A stretch of DNA of 64,000 bases from Vibrio tubiashii ATCC 19109 (GCF_000772105.1 NZ_CP009355.1:434001-498000), one strand, 5' to 3'; shown: positions 44,916-54,359, counted from the first letter of the stretch. The notes: a model not told the origin generated them from the sequence alone. Program-made: numbers and translations.

Positions 44916-45785
44916 ATGGAAGTGAAAGTAGCAATTGTAGATGCGTTTGTTGATGGTGAAAACGGTGGCAACCCTGCGGGTGTTGTTTTAGAAGCAGATG
45001 CTTTAAGCGCAGAACAGAAACTAATGATTGCCAAGCAAGTGGGCTTGTCTGAGACTGCGTTTGTTTCAGAGTCGACTTCTGGCGCAGATTTTAAACTCGA
45101 CTTTTTTACCCCAGATAGGCAAATAGCTCATTGTGGTCATGCCACTATTGCGACTTTTAGTTACCTTTCCCAACAGGGGGTAATTTCCAATCCAAATACG
45201 TCTAAACAAACGATTGATGGAAATCGGCAGATCCGAATGGAAGGCGAGTTAGCTTATATGGAGCAGTTAAAACCTCACTACCTCCGCTTTGAAGCCGATG
45301 CGGACAACGTTTTAGATGCGTTAGGTCTCACGCAAGACAACATTTTAACAACACCGATTATCGCGAGTACCGGAAATGCCTTTGCGCTAGTCGGTGTTAA
45401 AGATATTGATACCCTAGAAGCCCTTGCGCCAAAGGTGGACGTCATTGATGAGTTGTCAGAAAAATATGACTTGATAGGCTTCTATGTATTTACACTGGAA
45501 ACCAATAAAGCGGAGAGGGATGCGTCAGCACGAATGTTCGCGCCTCGCTATGGGATTACAGAGGAGTCAGCGACAGGAATGGCTGCTGGACCGCTTGGGT
45601 GTTATTTATATGACTACTTGGGAGTCAAAAAGAGCGAGATACATATTGAACAGGGGTATGCGATGACAACACCGTCGCCAAGCTGCATTAAAGTGTTGTT
45701 AGCACTTCAAGATAATAGGATTACTTCTTTGTTTGCGGGTGGAATTGGCGTGGCTTTTAGTTCTAAATCTATCGTTTTAGAATAG
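44916..45785 (+). CDS. PhzF-family isomerase/epimerase-like protein
   Basis: A protein of about 289 residues in the PhzF fold family: VDAFVDGENGGNPAGVVLE at the start, a Glu in LSETAFV, and DRQIAHCGHATIAT. PhzF proteins isomerise or epimerise small acids; substrates of stand-alone members are mostly unknown. The ATG at 44916 follows GAGGAGAAG. It is probably controlled by the adjacent MerR regulator. Confidence 0.9.
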   Translation: MEVKVAIVDAFVDGENGGNPAGVVLEADALSAEQKLMIAKQVGLSETAFVSESTSGADFKLDFFTPDRQIAHCGHATIATFSYLSQQGVISNPNTSKQTIDGNRQIRMEGELAYMEQLKPHYLRFEADADNVLDALGLTQDNILTTPIIASTGNAFALVGVKDIDTLEALAPKVDVIDELSEKYDLIGFYVFTLETNKAERDASARMFAPRYGITEESATGMAAGPLGCYLYDYLGVKKSEIHIEQGYAMTTPSPSCIKVLLALQDNRITSLFAGGIGVAFSSKSIVLE

Positions 45786-45989
45786 TGTTAATTAGGAGCT
45801 TATTGTTCTGTGCTCTAAGCCTGAATAAACAGCCAGCTCATTTGTTCACCTATTTGTCAAAAAAAGACCTTTGAGTAGGAAGTAGGCTGGCAAAATCTAT
45901 CTATGTCGTTGTTATTCTGAGAGGTTGCTAACACGCCTACTTACGAGCTTGATGTATTCTGGATGGAGTCAGGAAAGAGGAATTTATTA

Positions 45990-46250
45990 ATGTCAAAAAG
46001 CTCCAAGCTTCACAATGAAGATAAACTGGTAAAAAAGGCACTAGAAATTGGTGAGAAAATGGCAAAGATGCAAGGCTTTGATTTGCCCAAATCACCACAG
46101 CCTGTCAGGGTGAAAGCGGTTTATCTATTTTTGGTTGATGCCAAACAAATTACTCCGTTACCTGACAGTAAACTTGATGGTGCAAACATCAAACATAGAC
46201 TCGCGCTCTGGATTCATAGCGCATTGCCAGATAACGACCCTTTGAAGTAA
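45990..46250 (+). CDS. DUF5062-type small protein
   Basis: An 86-residue cytoplasmic protein starting at 45990 behind AGAGGAATT. The sequence (KLVKKALEIGEKMAKM...VKAVYLFLVDAKQITPLP) fits the short DUF5062 family found in vibrios and relatives. The function is unknown. A terminator follows directly. Confidence 0.75.
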   Translation: MSKSSKLHNEDKLVKKALEIGEKMAKMQGFDLPKSPQPVRVKAVYLFLVDAKQITPLPDSKLDGANIKHRLALWIHSALPDNDPLK

Positions 46251-46265
46251 ACGATTCTCATAGGT

Positions 46266-46293
46266 AAAAAGGCGAACCATTTAGTTCGCCTTT
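46266..46293 (+). terminator. Terminator after DUF5062 gene
   Basis: The stem GGCGAAC / GTTCGCC, flanked by A and T runs, nearly matches two other terminators in this window (60173-60192 and 61988-62007). Confidence 0.85.
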
Positions 46294-46333
46294 ATCTTAT
46301 CGTAAGCAAACTTTCACAACACTAGGTTTGCGC

Positions 46334-46612
46334 CTATATCCTAAAAACTCCGCATAGAGGGAAAATACGGTTATTTCGTCCAATAGCGCCGCCTGAAGCT
46401 CTAGAGCCAAAATCGCAACTCAGTAGTCGGCGGGCGTGTAAACTAATAGGATCATCTGCAGCCATAAGGTTAATTCCAGTCTTCCTCACAGTGTCGTGCC
46501 GTTCTATTAGCTCTCGTAGCTTTTGATAGAGCTCGCTAGAAGTAGACCGTGCAACTAAGGCTGATGCATCATTCAAAATATCCATATTATGCATTTGTTG
46601 ATTGATAATCAC
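46334..46612 (-). pseudogene. Truncated PLP-enzyme gene, SHMT-like N-terminus
   Basis: A 92-codon frame. Its last half (GINLMAADDPISLHARRLL...FGSRASGGAIG) resembles the N-terminal region of serine hydroxymethyltransferase-like enzymes, then ends early. A full enzyme would need over 300 more residues, so the gene is broken. It lies downstream of the dioxygenase remnant on the same strand, likely the debris of a small biosynthetic operon. Confidence 0.45.
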
Positions 46613-46627
46613 TTTTTCTCCTCCTTA

Positions 46628-47230
46628 TCACGAATAAATATTACGTGTCTTGGACGGAGCTTTACCAGAGAGCAGTAAACTCGAATGCGCAGTGATATCT
46701 ATGTTTGAACCATCAATAAAGTCACCCAAATGTCGAAAAGGGTAGATTTCCGTATCTATTGTCGTAACTCTAAAGTTAATAGCAAACCTATCAATAGCAG
46801 ATGTATTTGGAAGAGAGCCATGCATAGTTCTTTCAGAGAAGATAACAAATTCTCCCTTTTTCATAGGGATAGTCACAATATCTTCTTGCGTCTCATCAAC
46901 ACCCGACGTTTTTTTGCCGGTAGTTTTTCGAGTTCAGTTAGAACGTAGGCTTTCACATCCTCGAATGATTTCCCGCTGACTTGATAATCTTCAAAAAGCC
47001 CGCTTGTATCAACATCCAATACTAGTGTGTAATTATTCGCCCGTTCGACAAGGTCATCAATGGTCTTGCAGTCGATAAATGGATCATGCCAAAACTCAGA
47101 TTCAGTCATAGGAACCATGGTTTTAGGATATTGTTTTTTATGCGAGCCACGAATGAAACGTAGAGGCGCACAATTAAGGTCAACATCAGTAAGAGCGATC
47201 CAAACTGTTAGGTTCCACCAACTATTGCGC
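46628..47230 (-). pseudogene. Phytanoyl-CoA dioxygenase-like remnant, frameshifted and 5' truncated
   Basis: On the minus strand the reading runs from about 47230 (NLTVWIALTDVDLNCAPLRF, then IRGSHKK) through FEDYQVSGKSFEDVK. Near a 7-T run at 46909-46915 one base is missing, and the frame resumes as DIVTIPMKKGEFVIFSERTM with HGSLPN, the C-terminal metal-binding His/Arg region of the PhyH Fe(II)/2-oxoglutarate dioxygenases. The 5' end is replaced by an IS5-type transposase fragment. The gene is dead unless the frameshift is corrected, and the start is lost. Confidence 0.75.
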
Positions 47231-47232
47231 CG

Positions 47233-47949
47233 CTCTTCTCTCTGCCATTACGTGCACTGCAAGGCTTTATCGACTCGATTTTTAAGCTATTGGATGTTCC
47301 GCTGACATCCCCTGACTACACCTGTATCAGTAAACGCACGAAGACTGTTCAGGTCAATTATCGCAATAAATCTAGAGGGGCTATTCGTCATATCGCCATT
47401 GACTCGACTGGCCTCAAAGTCTTTGGTGAAGGTGAATGGAAAGTGAAAAAGCATGGTGCAGAAAAACGCAGAACATGGCGCAAACTGCACTTAGCTATTG
47501 ATGTGGATACTCACGAAGCGATTAGTGCGGAAGTCAGCCTTGTCAATGTTGGCGATAGTGAAGTGCTACCTACGTTGCTCAACCCACTACGCAGAAAGAT
47601 CATTGCTGCATATGCTGATGGTGCATATGACACCAAAAATTGCCACGAGACTCTGAAAAAGAAAGGTTGTACCCCGTTAATACCACCTCGAAAGAATGCA
47701 GCACTTTGGGAAGATGGCCATCCCAGAAATGAAACCGCAACAGCGCTGAAAAATGGGACAATAGCGGAATGGAAAGCCAAGTCTGGTTATCACTGTCGCT
47801 CAATATCTGAGAGCACAATATCCCGATATAAAGGATTCACAAGCGGTAAACTGAGCTTGAGATGTTACAACGCTCAAGTGGGCGAAATCATGGTGAATGT
47901 CAAAGCTATTAACAAAGTCATAGGACTAGGTATGCCCTTCAGAAGCTAA
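47233..47949 (+). pseudogene. IS5-family transposase fragment (5' truncated)
   Basis: The frame FSLPLRALQGFIDSIFKLLD continues into IAIDSTGLKVFGEGEWKVKK, ADGAYDTKNCHE and the SISESTISRYKGF region, the DDE catalytic domain of IS5-type transposases. About the first 100 residues are missing; the sequence joins directly to the dioxygenase remnant. The 3' part of the element seems to extend to ~48002 (CAACAACGCC). No intact terminal repeats were found. Confidence 0.85.
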
Positions 47950-48037
47950 CTGCTGGTATATATGGCATCGTTGATCCTCAAGCTGATTTGATCAACAACG
48001 CCTTTAGAGAATAGTTTTAGATAAATGGATTTATACA

Positions 48038-50914
48038 TCAGGAAGCCTCTCTTGCTATATGTTGGCGCAGCTCCTCGATGAGGGCGTTTCTATCTACTTC
48101 GCTCTGTTGTTCTTCTAATAAAAATTTTTTTGCATAATAAATATCCAACTTGTTTTCCAACATGACTAGATAAATGTCGGGATCTAGGTGGCCAGATGTT
48201 GCCATTTTGAGCATGATATTGTGTGCCTCGGTTAAAGACTTGGCCTTTTTATAGGGTCTGTCTGAAGATGTCAGTGCTTCAAATACGTCTGCAAGTGCCA
48301 TCACCCGTGCTGGAATTGAAAGTTGATCGCCAGACAGGCCTCTAGGGTAGCCCCTACCATCAATACGCTCGTGGTGGTTGCCTGCGATGTCTGGTACTTC
48401 TCGCAAGTGATGTGGCAAGGGTAGGGCAGACAGAAAACGCTGTGTTTGAATGATATGATCGTTGATCATAAAGCGCTCTTCTGAATTGAGTGTGCCTGCA
48501 CGTATGGCTAAATTATGACGTTCTCCCCGGTTGTACTGATAGGGTGATGGGACCAGATTATACCGCTCTGTCCATTGCTCAGGGGGATAGTGCCCTTCCA
48601 CCCAGGGAACCAAGTGAACAGGTTTGTCTGCCAATAACGACTCGGTCACCGGTAAAGTTTCTTGACTCTCGCCATGACGACTGAGCTCCAACCAAGAAAT
48701 GCCAATTCGATCGCTGAGAGTCCGTGTCCATGTCCTCTGAGCTATAGTATCAAGTCGGGCTAATGCCGCATCGTCCATCCATTCGCTACCCAAATTGCAT
48801 CGGGCGACAAACTCAAATTCTTCATCTAGTTGTTGTAAGGTTTCATCACGTTGTTGTATCGCCTCTTGTTGCTCTCCCCCTCCAGCGAGTGTTTGCCAGT
48901 AGTGGGTATGCGCTTCTTGCTTTAACAGCTCAAATCGCATGCGGACCTCGTGTATACGGTCATACAAAGTTTCCAGTTTCGTGGCTTTATCAACCACGAA
49001 TTCTGGTGTGGTGATCTTGCCGCAGTCGTGGAGCCAGCCTGCTAAACGAAGTGCTTCCCACTCCTCCTTGTCTAGGCGGAAATTGGCAAACTGCTCTTGG
49101 TTATTTTCGAGCGCTTGAGTTAGAGCTTCGGTTAAATATGGGACACGTTGACAATGCCCCGATGTGTACGGCGATTTTGTGTCAATCGCTGAGGCTAGCA
49201 GCTCAGGAATGGCTTCCAAAAAGGCTTGCCTCTCCTTAACGTGAACAATATTCTCAGCCGCAATGGCCGCGAACTTTATCAACTGTCGAACAAAAGGGTG
49301 TCGCGCGGTTTGAGTGGTTCCCGGTGGCGTGTCATAACCAATCAACAAGACTCGGATGAGTTGGTCAGATTTATCGTGAATTGGGAACAAAAACCAATGG
49401 CACCCGTCAGGAGATGCTCCTAATGCGATGGTGTAGGGCTTGCTCAAGTTGGCTTGGATCTCGGGAGATTGTATCCGCTGTTGGATCCACTGCCAGTTAT
49501 TTGTGCTGGCAATAGATGCTTGTTCTGGCTTCACGAACTGATATTTCTGCTGCTCGTTTTGCTCGACAACTAACATGGTGACCAGCTCGGTTTGCGTGAC
49601 CGTGGCACAATGTTTGAGCAAGCGTTCAATGACTTCATCAATATCGACGCTTTTGGCGGTTTCCGCCAATAAAGCCAATAAGTCTGAAATGGTATTTTCC
49701 ATTAATTTGATCGCTTGGTTGAGCTCGTTAATTTCCAGAATGTGGCTTTCGCAATAAACGTTCTTATTAAATGAAAATTGGCTGATGCTGTAGGTTTTCT
49801 GAGCCAGTGACTTAATTGGACTGGATAAATGGAGTGAGGCCCTCCACACCGCAACGGTGCCAAGAATGAGTAACATCAACGACGTTATGATTTGCTGCTT
49901 TCTTAAACTCAAAATATCTGCGAGTAAAATACGTCGAGGAGTCGCCTCAGCAAGATACAAAGTGATTTCTTCATCAAGGGTTACGGGAGTGAGCGTGCGA
50001 ATCCAACTCTCTCCCTGCCATTCAACTTCTTCGACCGCCGGTGAGGTGACGGGCTGGGTAAACCTGTTAAAAATTGTAGTTTGTAACTTCTCGGGTTCAA
50101 TGAATGGCATCCTCTCATCCCAACCCAACCCTTGGTGCGCCAAGATATTCATCTGGCTATCGAGTAATACCAATTGTGTTGCCTCGGATAACATGAGTGA
50201 TTGCATGCTAGTGCTGAGGTTGCTTAGTGTGGTGTCGGCGGCAATGATATGCTGGCCATCGTAGCTTCGGCGCGACAAAGTGACGCCATAACTCCCAAGG
50301 CGATAGAAACGATACGGCTCGGTTAACTGAATGTCAGTTTGACTCAACGCACTGATAAACCAAGGACGGCTACGAGCATCAAAGCGTACCTCCGGCTGAT
50401 CGACTTTGCTCGACAACAGGGTTAATGTTGATGAATAAAACTGTCGCTCACGCACGCCTTGCATATTGGTAAATCCGAGCATAAATGTGCTGTTCTCTGG
50501 AGCACCAAGCCGTTCTCTTTCTGCGTCATTTGTCACCGGTCGAAGAATTGTAAATGTACCCTTATCAGAGGCATAGTAGAGAGATGTTAAGTAGGGGAGG
50601 CGTTCAAAGGTCTCCTTGATGGAGTACAGCCACTCTTGCTCTTGAGCGGGTAAAATGGTGCTTTGGATCAGCGAACTCGAACTGATTAAGTCTAATGTAT
50701 TGACCACTGGGCTCATGGAGAGTTGAAATGAAGATTCGATCTTGAGGCGATTGTTATGGCTGAGGTCGAGCGCATTCTTGCTCAGTAACTTGTTGGTATG
50801 ATAGTCGCTCAGAACGACAAGAATAGCTCCAATAAGAAGCGTTAATCCACTGAAATAACAACTGAAGTATAGCCACAGCGGCCAAGGTTGTTTTTTCAAC
50901 TTTGGGGAGTTCAT
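48038..50914 (-). CDS. Cache-GAF-HD-GYP cyclic-di-GMP phosphodiesterase-like sensor
   Basis: A 958-residue membrane protein: TM at ~15-38, a periplasmic Cache-like sensor to ~325, TM at ~330-352, a HAMP-like linker, a GAF-like domain (~400-560), and an HD-GYP domain with HDCGK near 629 and HHERIDGRGYPRGLSG near 845. About 150 extra residues sit between the two halves. HD-GYP enzymes hydrolyse cyclic di-GMP. It lies intact between two decayed IS remnants, so it is probably of use to the cell. Confidence 0.9.
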   Translation of the reverse strand: MNSPKLKKQPWPLWLYFSCYFSGLTLLIGAILVVLSDYHTNKLLSKNALDLSHNNRLKIESSFQLSMSPVVNTLDLISSSSLIQSTILPAQEQEWLYSIKETFERLPYLTSLYYASDKGTFTILRPVTNDAERERLGAPENSTFMLGFTNMQGVRERQFYSSTLTLLSSKVDQPEVRFDARSRPWFISALSQTDIQLTEPYRFYRLGSYGVTLSRRSYDGQHIIAADTTLSNLSTSMQSLMLSEATQLVLLDSQMNILAHQGLGWDERMPFIEPEKLQTTIFNRFTQPVTSPAVEEVEWQGESWIRTLTPVTLDEEITLYLAEATPRRILLADILSLRKQQIITSLMLLILGTVAVWRASLHLSSPIKSLAQKTYSISQFSFNKNVYCESHILEINELNQAIKLMENTISDLLALLAETAKSVDIDEVIERLLKHCATVTQTELVTMLVVEQNEQQKYQFVKPEQASIASTNNWQWIQQRIQSPEIQANLSKPYTIALGASPDGCHWFLFPIHDKSDQLIRVLLIGYDTPPGTTQTARHPFVRQLIKFAAIAAENIVHVKERQAFLEAIPELLASAIDTKSPYTSGHCQRVPYLTEALTQALENNQEQFANFRLDKEEWEALRLAGWLHDCGKITTPEFVVDKATKLETLYDRIHEVRMRFELLKQEAHTHYWQTLAGGGEQQEAIQQRDETLQQLDEEFEFVARCNLGSEWMDDAALARLDTIAQRTWTRTLSDRIGISWLELSRHGESQETLPVTESLLADKPVHLVPWVEGHYPPEQWTERYNLVPSPYQYNRGERHNLAIRAGTLNSEERFMINDHIIQTQRFLSALPLPHHLREVPDIAGNHHERIDGRGYPRGLSGDQLSIPARVMALADVFEALTSSDRPYKKAKSLTEAHNIMLKMATSGHLDPDIYLVMLENKLDIYYAKKFLLEEQQSEVDRNALIEELRQHIAREAS

Positions 50915-51388
50915 AAGGGTATGACTCTAAGCGATGAGCAATGTTTTGAGTATAGCACCGTCTCGTTGTTCAATACAGGCTCACCAGTTGACGGGCTGAC
51001 GTATGCTACCTTTGAATAACCCTTATCTCCTCCTAGGTGTAGGGGTATGAAGCCCAATGGAACAGAAAACAACTATAAGGACTTCCGCCCGGTGTCAAAG
51101 GGGAATTTTTAACGCAGCAATAATTAAGATTAAGATGCAGTATTATAAACGGTCATGTTGAAGCCAGTTTTAATACTTCTTCGGACCAAAATGAAAGACG
51201 CTCGCAAGAACCTCATATGCTAATCGGATATTTGACATCCTTAAGTTTTTACACGCCCCTCTTTTGGAGTTTTAACCCTTGTCATATTTGCGTTGGCATC
51301 ATAAAAGGTCGATTATTCGTCTATGTCGAGTAGCAACTTTCGAATGACACTCCATAATGAAGGCTTGCCCATCAATCTTCGTAGCCTC
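50915..51388. other. Non-coding stretch upstream of HD-GYP gene
   Basis: These 474 bp contain the promoter region of the leftward HD-GYP gene and then decayed sequence leading into an IS5-type remnant. I see no intact gene or RNA. Confidence 0.4.
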
Positions 51389-52003
51389 ATGTCTAAACCT
51401 CGTTACAAAACAACCAACTGGAAGCAGTACAATCAAGCCTTAATCAACCGTGGCTCTTTGACCTTTTGGATTGATGAGGAAGCGTTCGCCGAGTGAAAAC
51501 AAAGCAAGCAAGGCAAGTGTGGTAGACCACGCCGATTCAGCGACATAGCCATTACTACCGCACTGATGGTGAAACGAGTTTTTCTCTATGCCGTTGAGAG
51601 CACTGCAAGGATTTATAGACTCATTATTTAAATTAGCTGTTATCCCGCAAGTTTGTCCACATTACACCTTTATAAATCGTCGAGCTAAGGAAGTTTTGGT
51701 TTCATTTAAAACCAAAACTAGAGGGTCGATACAGACAAAGATGAAATCATTGCCGCTGAGTTAAGTTTATCGAATGTGAGCGACGGTAAAGCGCTCCCCA
51801 ATTTGCTCAAACAAACTCGCCGAAGAATCGTAGAGATATCTGGTGATGGTGCTTATGACACAAGATTGTGCCACGAAGCCATTCGCATCAAACGAGTCAC
51901 ACCGCTCATTCTATCAAGAAGAAGGCGCAGCCACCAGGGAACAAGGTCATCCTCACCATTTAACAGTCGGTTGCCAGAAGCTATATGGTTCAAATCAGCA
52001 TTG
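51389..52003 (+). pseudogene. IS5-family transposase remnant with stops and frameshifts
   Basis: It starts as MSKPRYKTTNWKQYNQALIN and reads on to a TGA near 51494, then KQGKCGRPRRFSDIAITTAL, MPLRALQGFIDSLF, and later DGAYDTRLCHE and GHPHHLTVGCQKLYGSNQHW in shifting frames. These are pieces of an IS5-type transposase different from the one at 47233. It ends at a junction with a tryptophanase remnant near 52000. Confidence 0.85.
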
Positions 52004-52354
52004 GGAAAAGAATTTTTCCGAACTTCGACCTTGGAGAGTCGGTAAAAAGTACTCGTAACCAAAGACTTCTCGGACGGATTCAGTGAGCGCTTCAATACTT
52101 CGACTCCCTGAATAGGCTTCATCACCGACTATTAGTTCGGCCCATTGGCCTTGACTGAGTGCTCTAGTCCCCCCCCCCCCCTCCCGAGTCTGTGTAGATC
52201 AATATAGACTTCACGGCTTTTCAGACCAAAGAGGCTATAGCCAGAGTCAATCAAGGCTCGTTGTCTTGCTTGCTTCCTTGGATAAAAGTCGGATTGGCTC
52301 GACGGTTATGATTTTGTAGGCGAATGTGGCGAGTATGCTGCTTTCCGTTGACAT
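51995..52354 (-). pseudogene. Tryptophanase-like (tnaA/tpl family) 5' remnant
   Basis: From ATG 52354, behind AGGAG, the minus strand reads MSTESSILATFAYKIITVEP, then ALIDSGYSLFGLKSREVYID, TDSG and GQWAELIVGDEAYSGSRSIE, ending ESVREVFGYEYFLPTLQG. This matches the N-terminal ~110 residues of tryptophanase/tyrosine phenol-lyase, including the conserved GDEAYSGSRS. At least two frameshifts and a 13-G tract (13 C on plus, 52169-52181) break it. The rest of the gene is missing beyond the IS5 junction. Confidence 0.8.
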
Positions 52355-52788
52355 AACAGTACTCCTACCATTCCGAGTTGCAAAACGAACAACGAGCTTG
52401 GATTTATAAGGGAAAATCCAAGCTCCTTTAAAAATTTACAGTCTTAAAATACTTAATTATCTGGATGCTGGTCTTTTCCAGAGCATTTAATTAATAACTA
52501 CTAATAAATATACATTCTCCTTCTTTGATACTACGCTATAAAAATATATACAATTTTTAATTTGGTTCTAAATCTATTAAATTTCTTTTGGGATTTAATA
52601 TCTAAAAATTCAAAGAATGAAAGAGGTCGAACACCATCTCAGAACGAAAATATTGCTGATGAATAATATAAATGTTTTCAAAGCTGATTTTTTAAAAAAA
52701 TGGGGGTGAAATTATGAAATGAAAACTTATACCATATAACAAAGACCAGTGTTAATAGTATGTTACATTTTATAGGTAGGATTACATT
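52355..52788. other. AT-rich non-coding stretch
   Basis: It includes a 12-bp inverted repeat GAGCTTGGATTT / AAATCCAAGCTC (52394-52425) without a T-run, then about 350 very AT-rich bases that probably hold the promoter of the gene at 52789. No gene is seen. Confidence 0.45.
52394..52425. repeat. 12-bp inverted repeat
   Basis: Perfect arms GAGCTTGGATTT and AAATCCAAGCTC enclose 8 bases, upstream of the tryptophanase remnant. It could be a leader element of that former gene or an IS end. Confidence 0.45.
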
Positions 52789-53493
52789 ATGTATAAAGTT
52801 ATTACAACATTAGAATTAATTCCAGTTGAGCCATGTCCACCAGTTGGTATTATTCCAACTCCAGTTGAGCCATGTCCACCATTTGTTACTATTCCAACTC
52901 CAGTTGAGCCATGTCCACCATTTGTTACTATTCCAACTCCAGTTGAGCCATGTCCACAAGTTGTTATTGATCCAATTTCACCAGTTGATGTGACTCAAGG
53001 TGGTGGTTCGTGGAGAGTTTCTTTGAGAAAAGGGATGATGAAAGGTATTAGTATCCGAGTTGACGGACCGGGTGCATGGGCAAAGTTAAAAGGCAAGTCA
53101 ACATTCAAAATGCACAAATTGGAAAGTTCCAAAACATATAATAAGATGCAAAAAAAATATAAAATTGGTGCTGGTATTAGTGGTTTTTTTAAATGGATTG
53201 GCCTTGGTCGTAATTCGGAAAAATATAAAGAAGAAATTAGAAAAACGTTAAATGAACTATCTGACACCCAGATGTATAATGGTAGTGTGGATATTGATAT
53301 GTATGTTTCTGGGAGTATACCAGGATTTGAAGTTACAGCAACAGCATATATTTTTGTAATGAATTTTGAGGACTCATATGGTAATAAATACACTGTAACT
53401 TCAGGCCAGCAACCAAAGGATAATACGGGCGGAGCTGACGATAATGGAAATAGTTTACCGCAGAAAGGTAATAATTCAACGATAATTATTTAA
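52789..53493 (+). CDS. Unknown protein with N-terminal PVEPCP repeats
   Basis: A 234-residue protein behind TAGGAT. Residues ~11-60 hold four repeats of IPTPVEPCPPFVT (13 codons, nearly identical at DNA level). A globular region with GGGSWRVSLRKGM, a helix pair around KIGAGISGFFKWIGLGRN and a beta-rich DIDMYVSGSIPGFEVTA follows, then a polar tail. No signal peptide is obvious. It is more AT-rich than its surroundings and stands alone among IS fragments, so it looks recently acquired. The function is not recognised. Confidence 0.65.
   Translation: MYKVITTLELIPVEPCPPVGIIPTPVEPCPPFVTIPTPVEPCPPFVTIPTPVEPCPQVVIDPISPVDVTQGGGSWRVSLRKGMMKGISIRVDGPGAWAKLKGKSTFKMHKLESSKTYNKMQKKYKIGAGISGFFKWIGLGRNSEKYKEEIRKTLNELSDTQMYNGSVDIDMYVSGSIPGFEVTATAYIFVMNFEDSYGNKYTVTSGQQPKDNTGGADDNGNSLPQKGNNSTIII
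52819..52968 (+). repeat. Tandem 39-bp in-frame repeats
   Basis: Units at 52852-52890, 52891-52929 and 52930-52968, plus a partial one at 52819-52851, encode IPTPVEPCPP-type segments. Near-identity of units at synonymous sites suggests recent expansion or slippage, so the copy number may vary between strains. Confidence 0.9.
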
Positions 53494-53597
53494 ATAGCAT
53501 CCAAATTTCTACACTCTTATAGAAAAGGTTATTTTTATGTAAATATTTCTTAGGTTTGCGATTATGATTATATAGCTATCGCATTTTTAGGCGCAGC

Positions 53598-53715
53598 AAA
53601 TATGCGGGGTTGGAAGTAAACGAAGCGAAACGCCTAAGAGAGCCTGAGAACAACAAACTCAAGCAACTGCTCGCCGAGCAGTTGCTTGAACTGATGAAGG
53701 ACTTCGTCTCAAAAA
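53598..53715 (+). pseudogene. IS3-family OrfA C-terminal remnant
   Basis: The frame KYAGLEVNEAKRLREPENNK and then LKQLLAEQLLELMKDFVSK is the leucine-zipper end of an IS3-type OrfA (compare YGGMEVSDAKRLK...LKRLLAE). Only this scrap is left. It contains a perfect 14-bp inverted repeat at 53659-53689. Confidence 0.7.
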
Positions 53716-53784
53716 GTGGTAACACCATCTTCTCGAAATCTTGTTGCCCGATATCTCATTGATACGCACCAACTTAGTGACAGA

Positions 53785-53860
53785 GATTGCCAATCTTCGT
53801 AGGTTCATGTCTAAACCTCGTTACAAAATAGCCAACCGTAAGCAGTGCAATAAAGCCTCC
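53785..53860 (+). pseudogene. IS5-type transposase 5' scrap
   Basis: ATG at 53807 begins MSKPRYKIANRKQCNKA, nearly the same as the start of the remnant at 51389 including upstream bases. The match ends around 53860. Confidence 0.7.
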
Positions 53861-53918
53861 CCAGTATAATAATTCATAATCCAGTCTATATTATGAACCA
53901 TAAGAGTCGTCGTAATCG

Positions 53919-54104
53919 CTAAATAACTAAACAGCGAGGTCTTCCGAGGTTTCCCTGCTTGATTTGCTTCCATAGCTGAACGGTCCCTTCATCAATCCCA
54001 AATGTTAGTGAACCGCGATTGATTAAAGCTTGGTTATAGTGTTTCCAATTAGTTGGCTTGGCCATTGTTATAAGTATTTGAGTGAACGTATCCGATTGGT
54101 TCAT
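53919..54104 (-). pseudogene. IS5-type transposase N-terminal scrap (minus strand)
   Basis: The frame MAKPTNWKHYNQALINRGSL and then TFGIDEGTVQLWKQ, ending GRPR, is the N-terminus of another IS5-type transposase, cut off after about 55 residues. Its presence in reverse orientation near the + strand scraps shows repeated IS activity. Confidence 0.75.
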
Positions 54105-54319
54105 CGGTTGGTGATTTAGTTCACGGAACTAGGAAACAAAGTCGAGTTACCAATTCATAAGCAATTGGTTTTGTGTTGTTTGTTATTAATAATAATTAAT
54201 ATAACTTATGTTGTGATTCGAACACGCCGTCATAGAAAAACTAATGGGATGATAAATCGGAGTTTTCTGATTAAAAATCAATATTTGTGGTTATTTTTCA
54301 AAGAATAACGCAAAGCACC

Positions 54320-54359
54320 TGCTCTAATATATTGATTCACTTGCTCTAATATATTGATT
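54320..54359 (+). promoter_or_regulatory. Two 18-bp direct repeats at 22-bp spacing
   Basis: TGCTCTAATATATTGATT occurs exactly at 54320-54337 and 54342-54359. A period of 22 bp (two helix turns) is how OmpR/PhoB/ToxR-type winged-helix proteins often bind. The repeats lie about 60 bp before a winged-helix gene, so autoregulation is likely. Confidence 0.65.

Noticed and set aside
47060..47305. Plus-strand frame across the dioxygenase/IS junction
   Set aside because: It is antisense to the PhyH remnant and spans a recombination junction, so it is not a natural gene.
49857..50264. Plus-strand 135-codon frame inside the HD-GYP gene
   Set aside because: It is fully antisense to a clear domain-bearing gene; Ser/Cys-rich composition is typical of shadow frames.
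52169..52181. 13-C tract as a phase-variation switch of a live gene
   Set aside because: The surrounding tryptophanase frame has other lesions and is truncated, so slippage alone cannot restore it; an assembly artefact is also possible.
52819..52968. Tandem repeats considered as a CRISPR array
   Set aside because: Units are contiguous without spacers and encode a regular peptide repeat.
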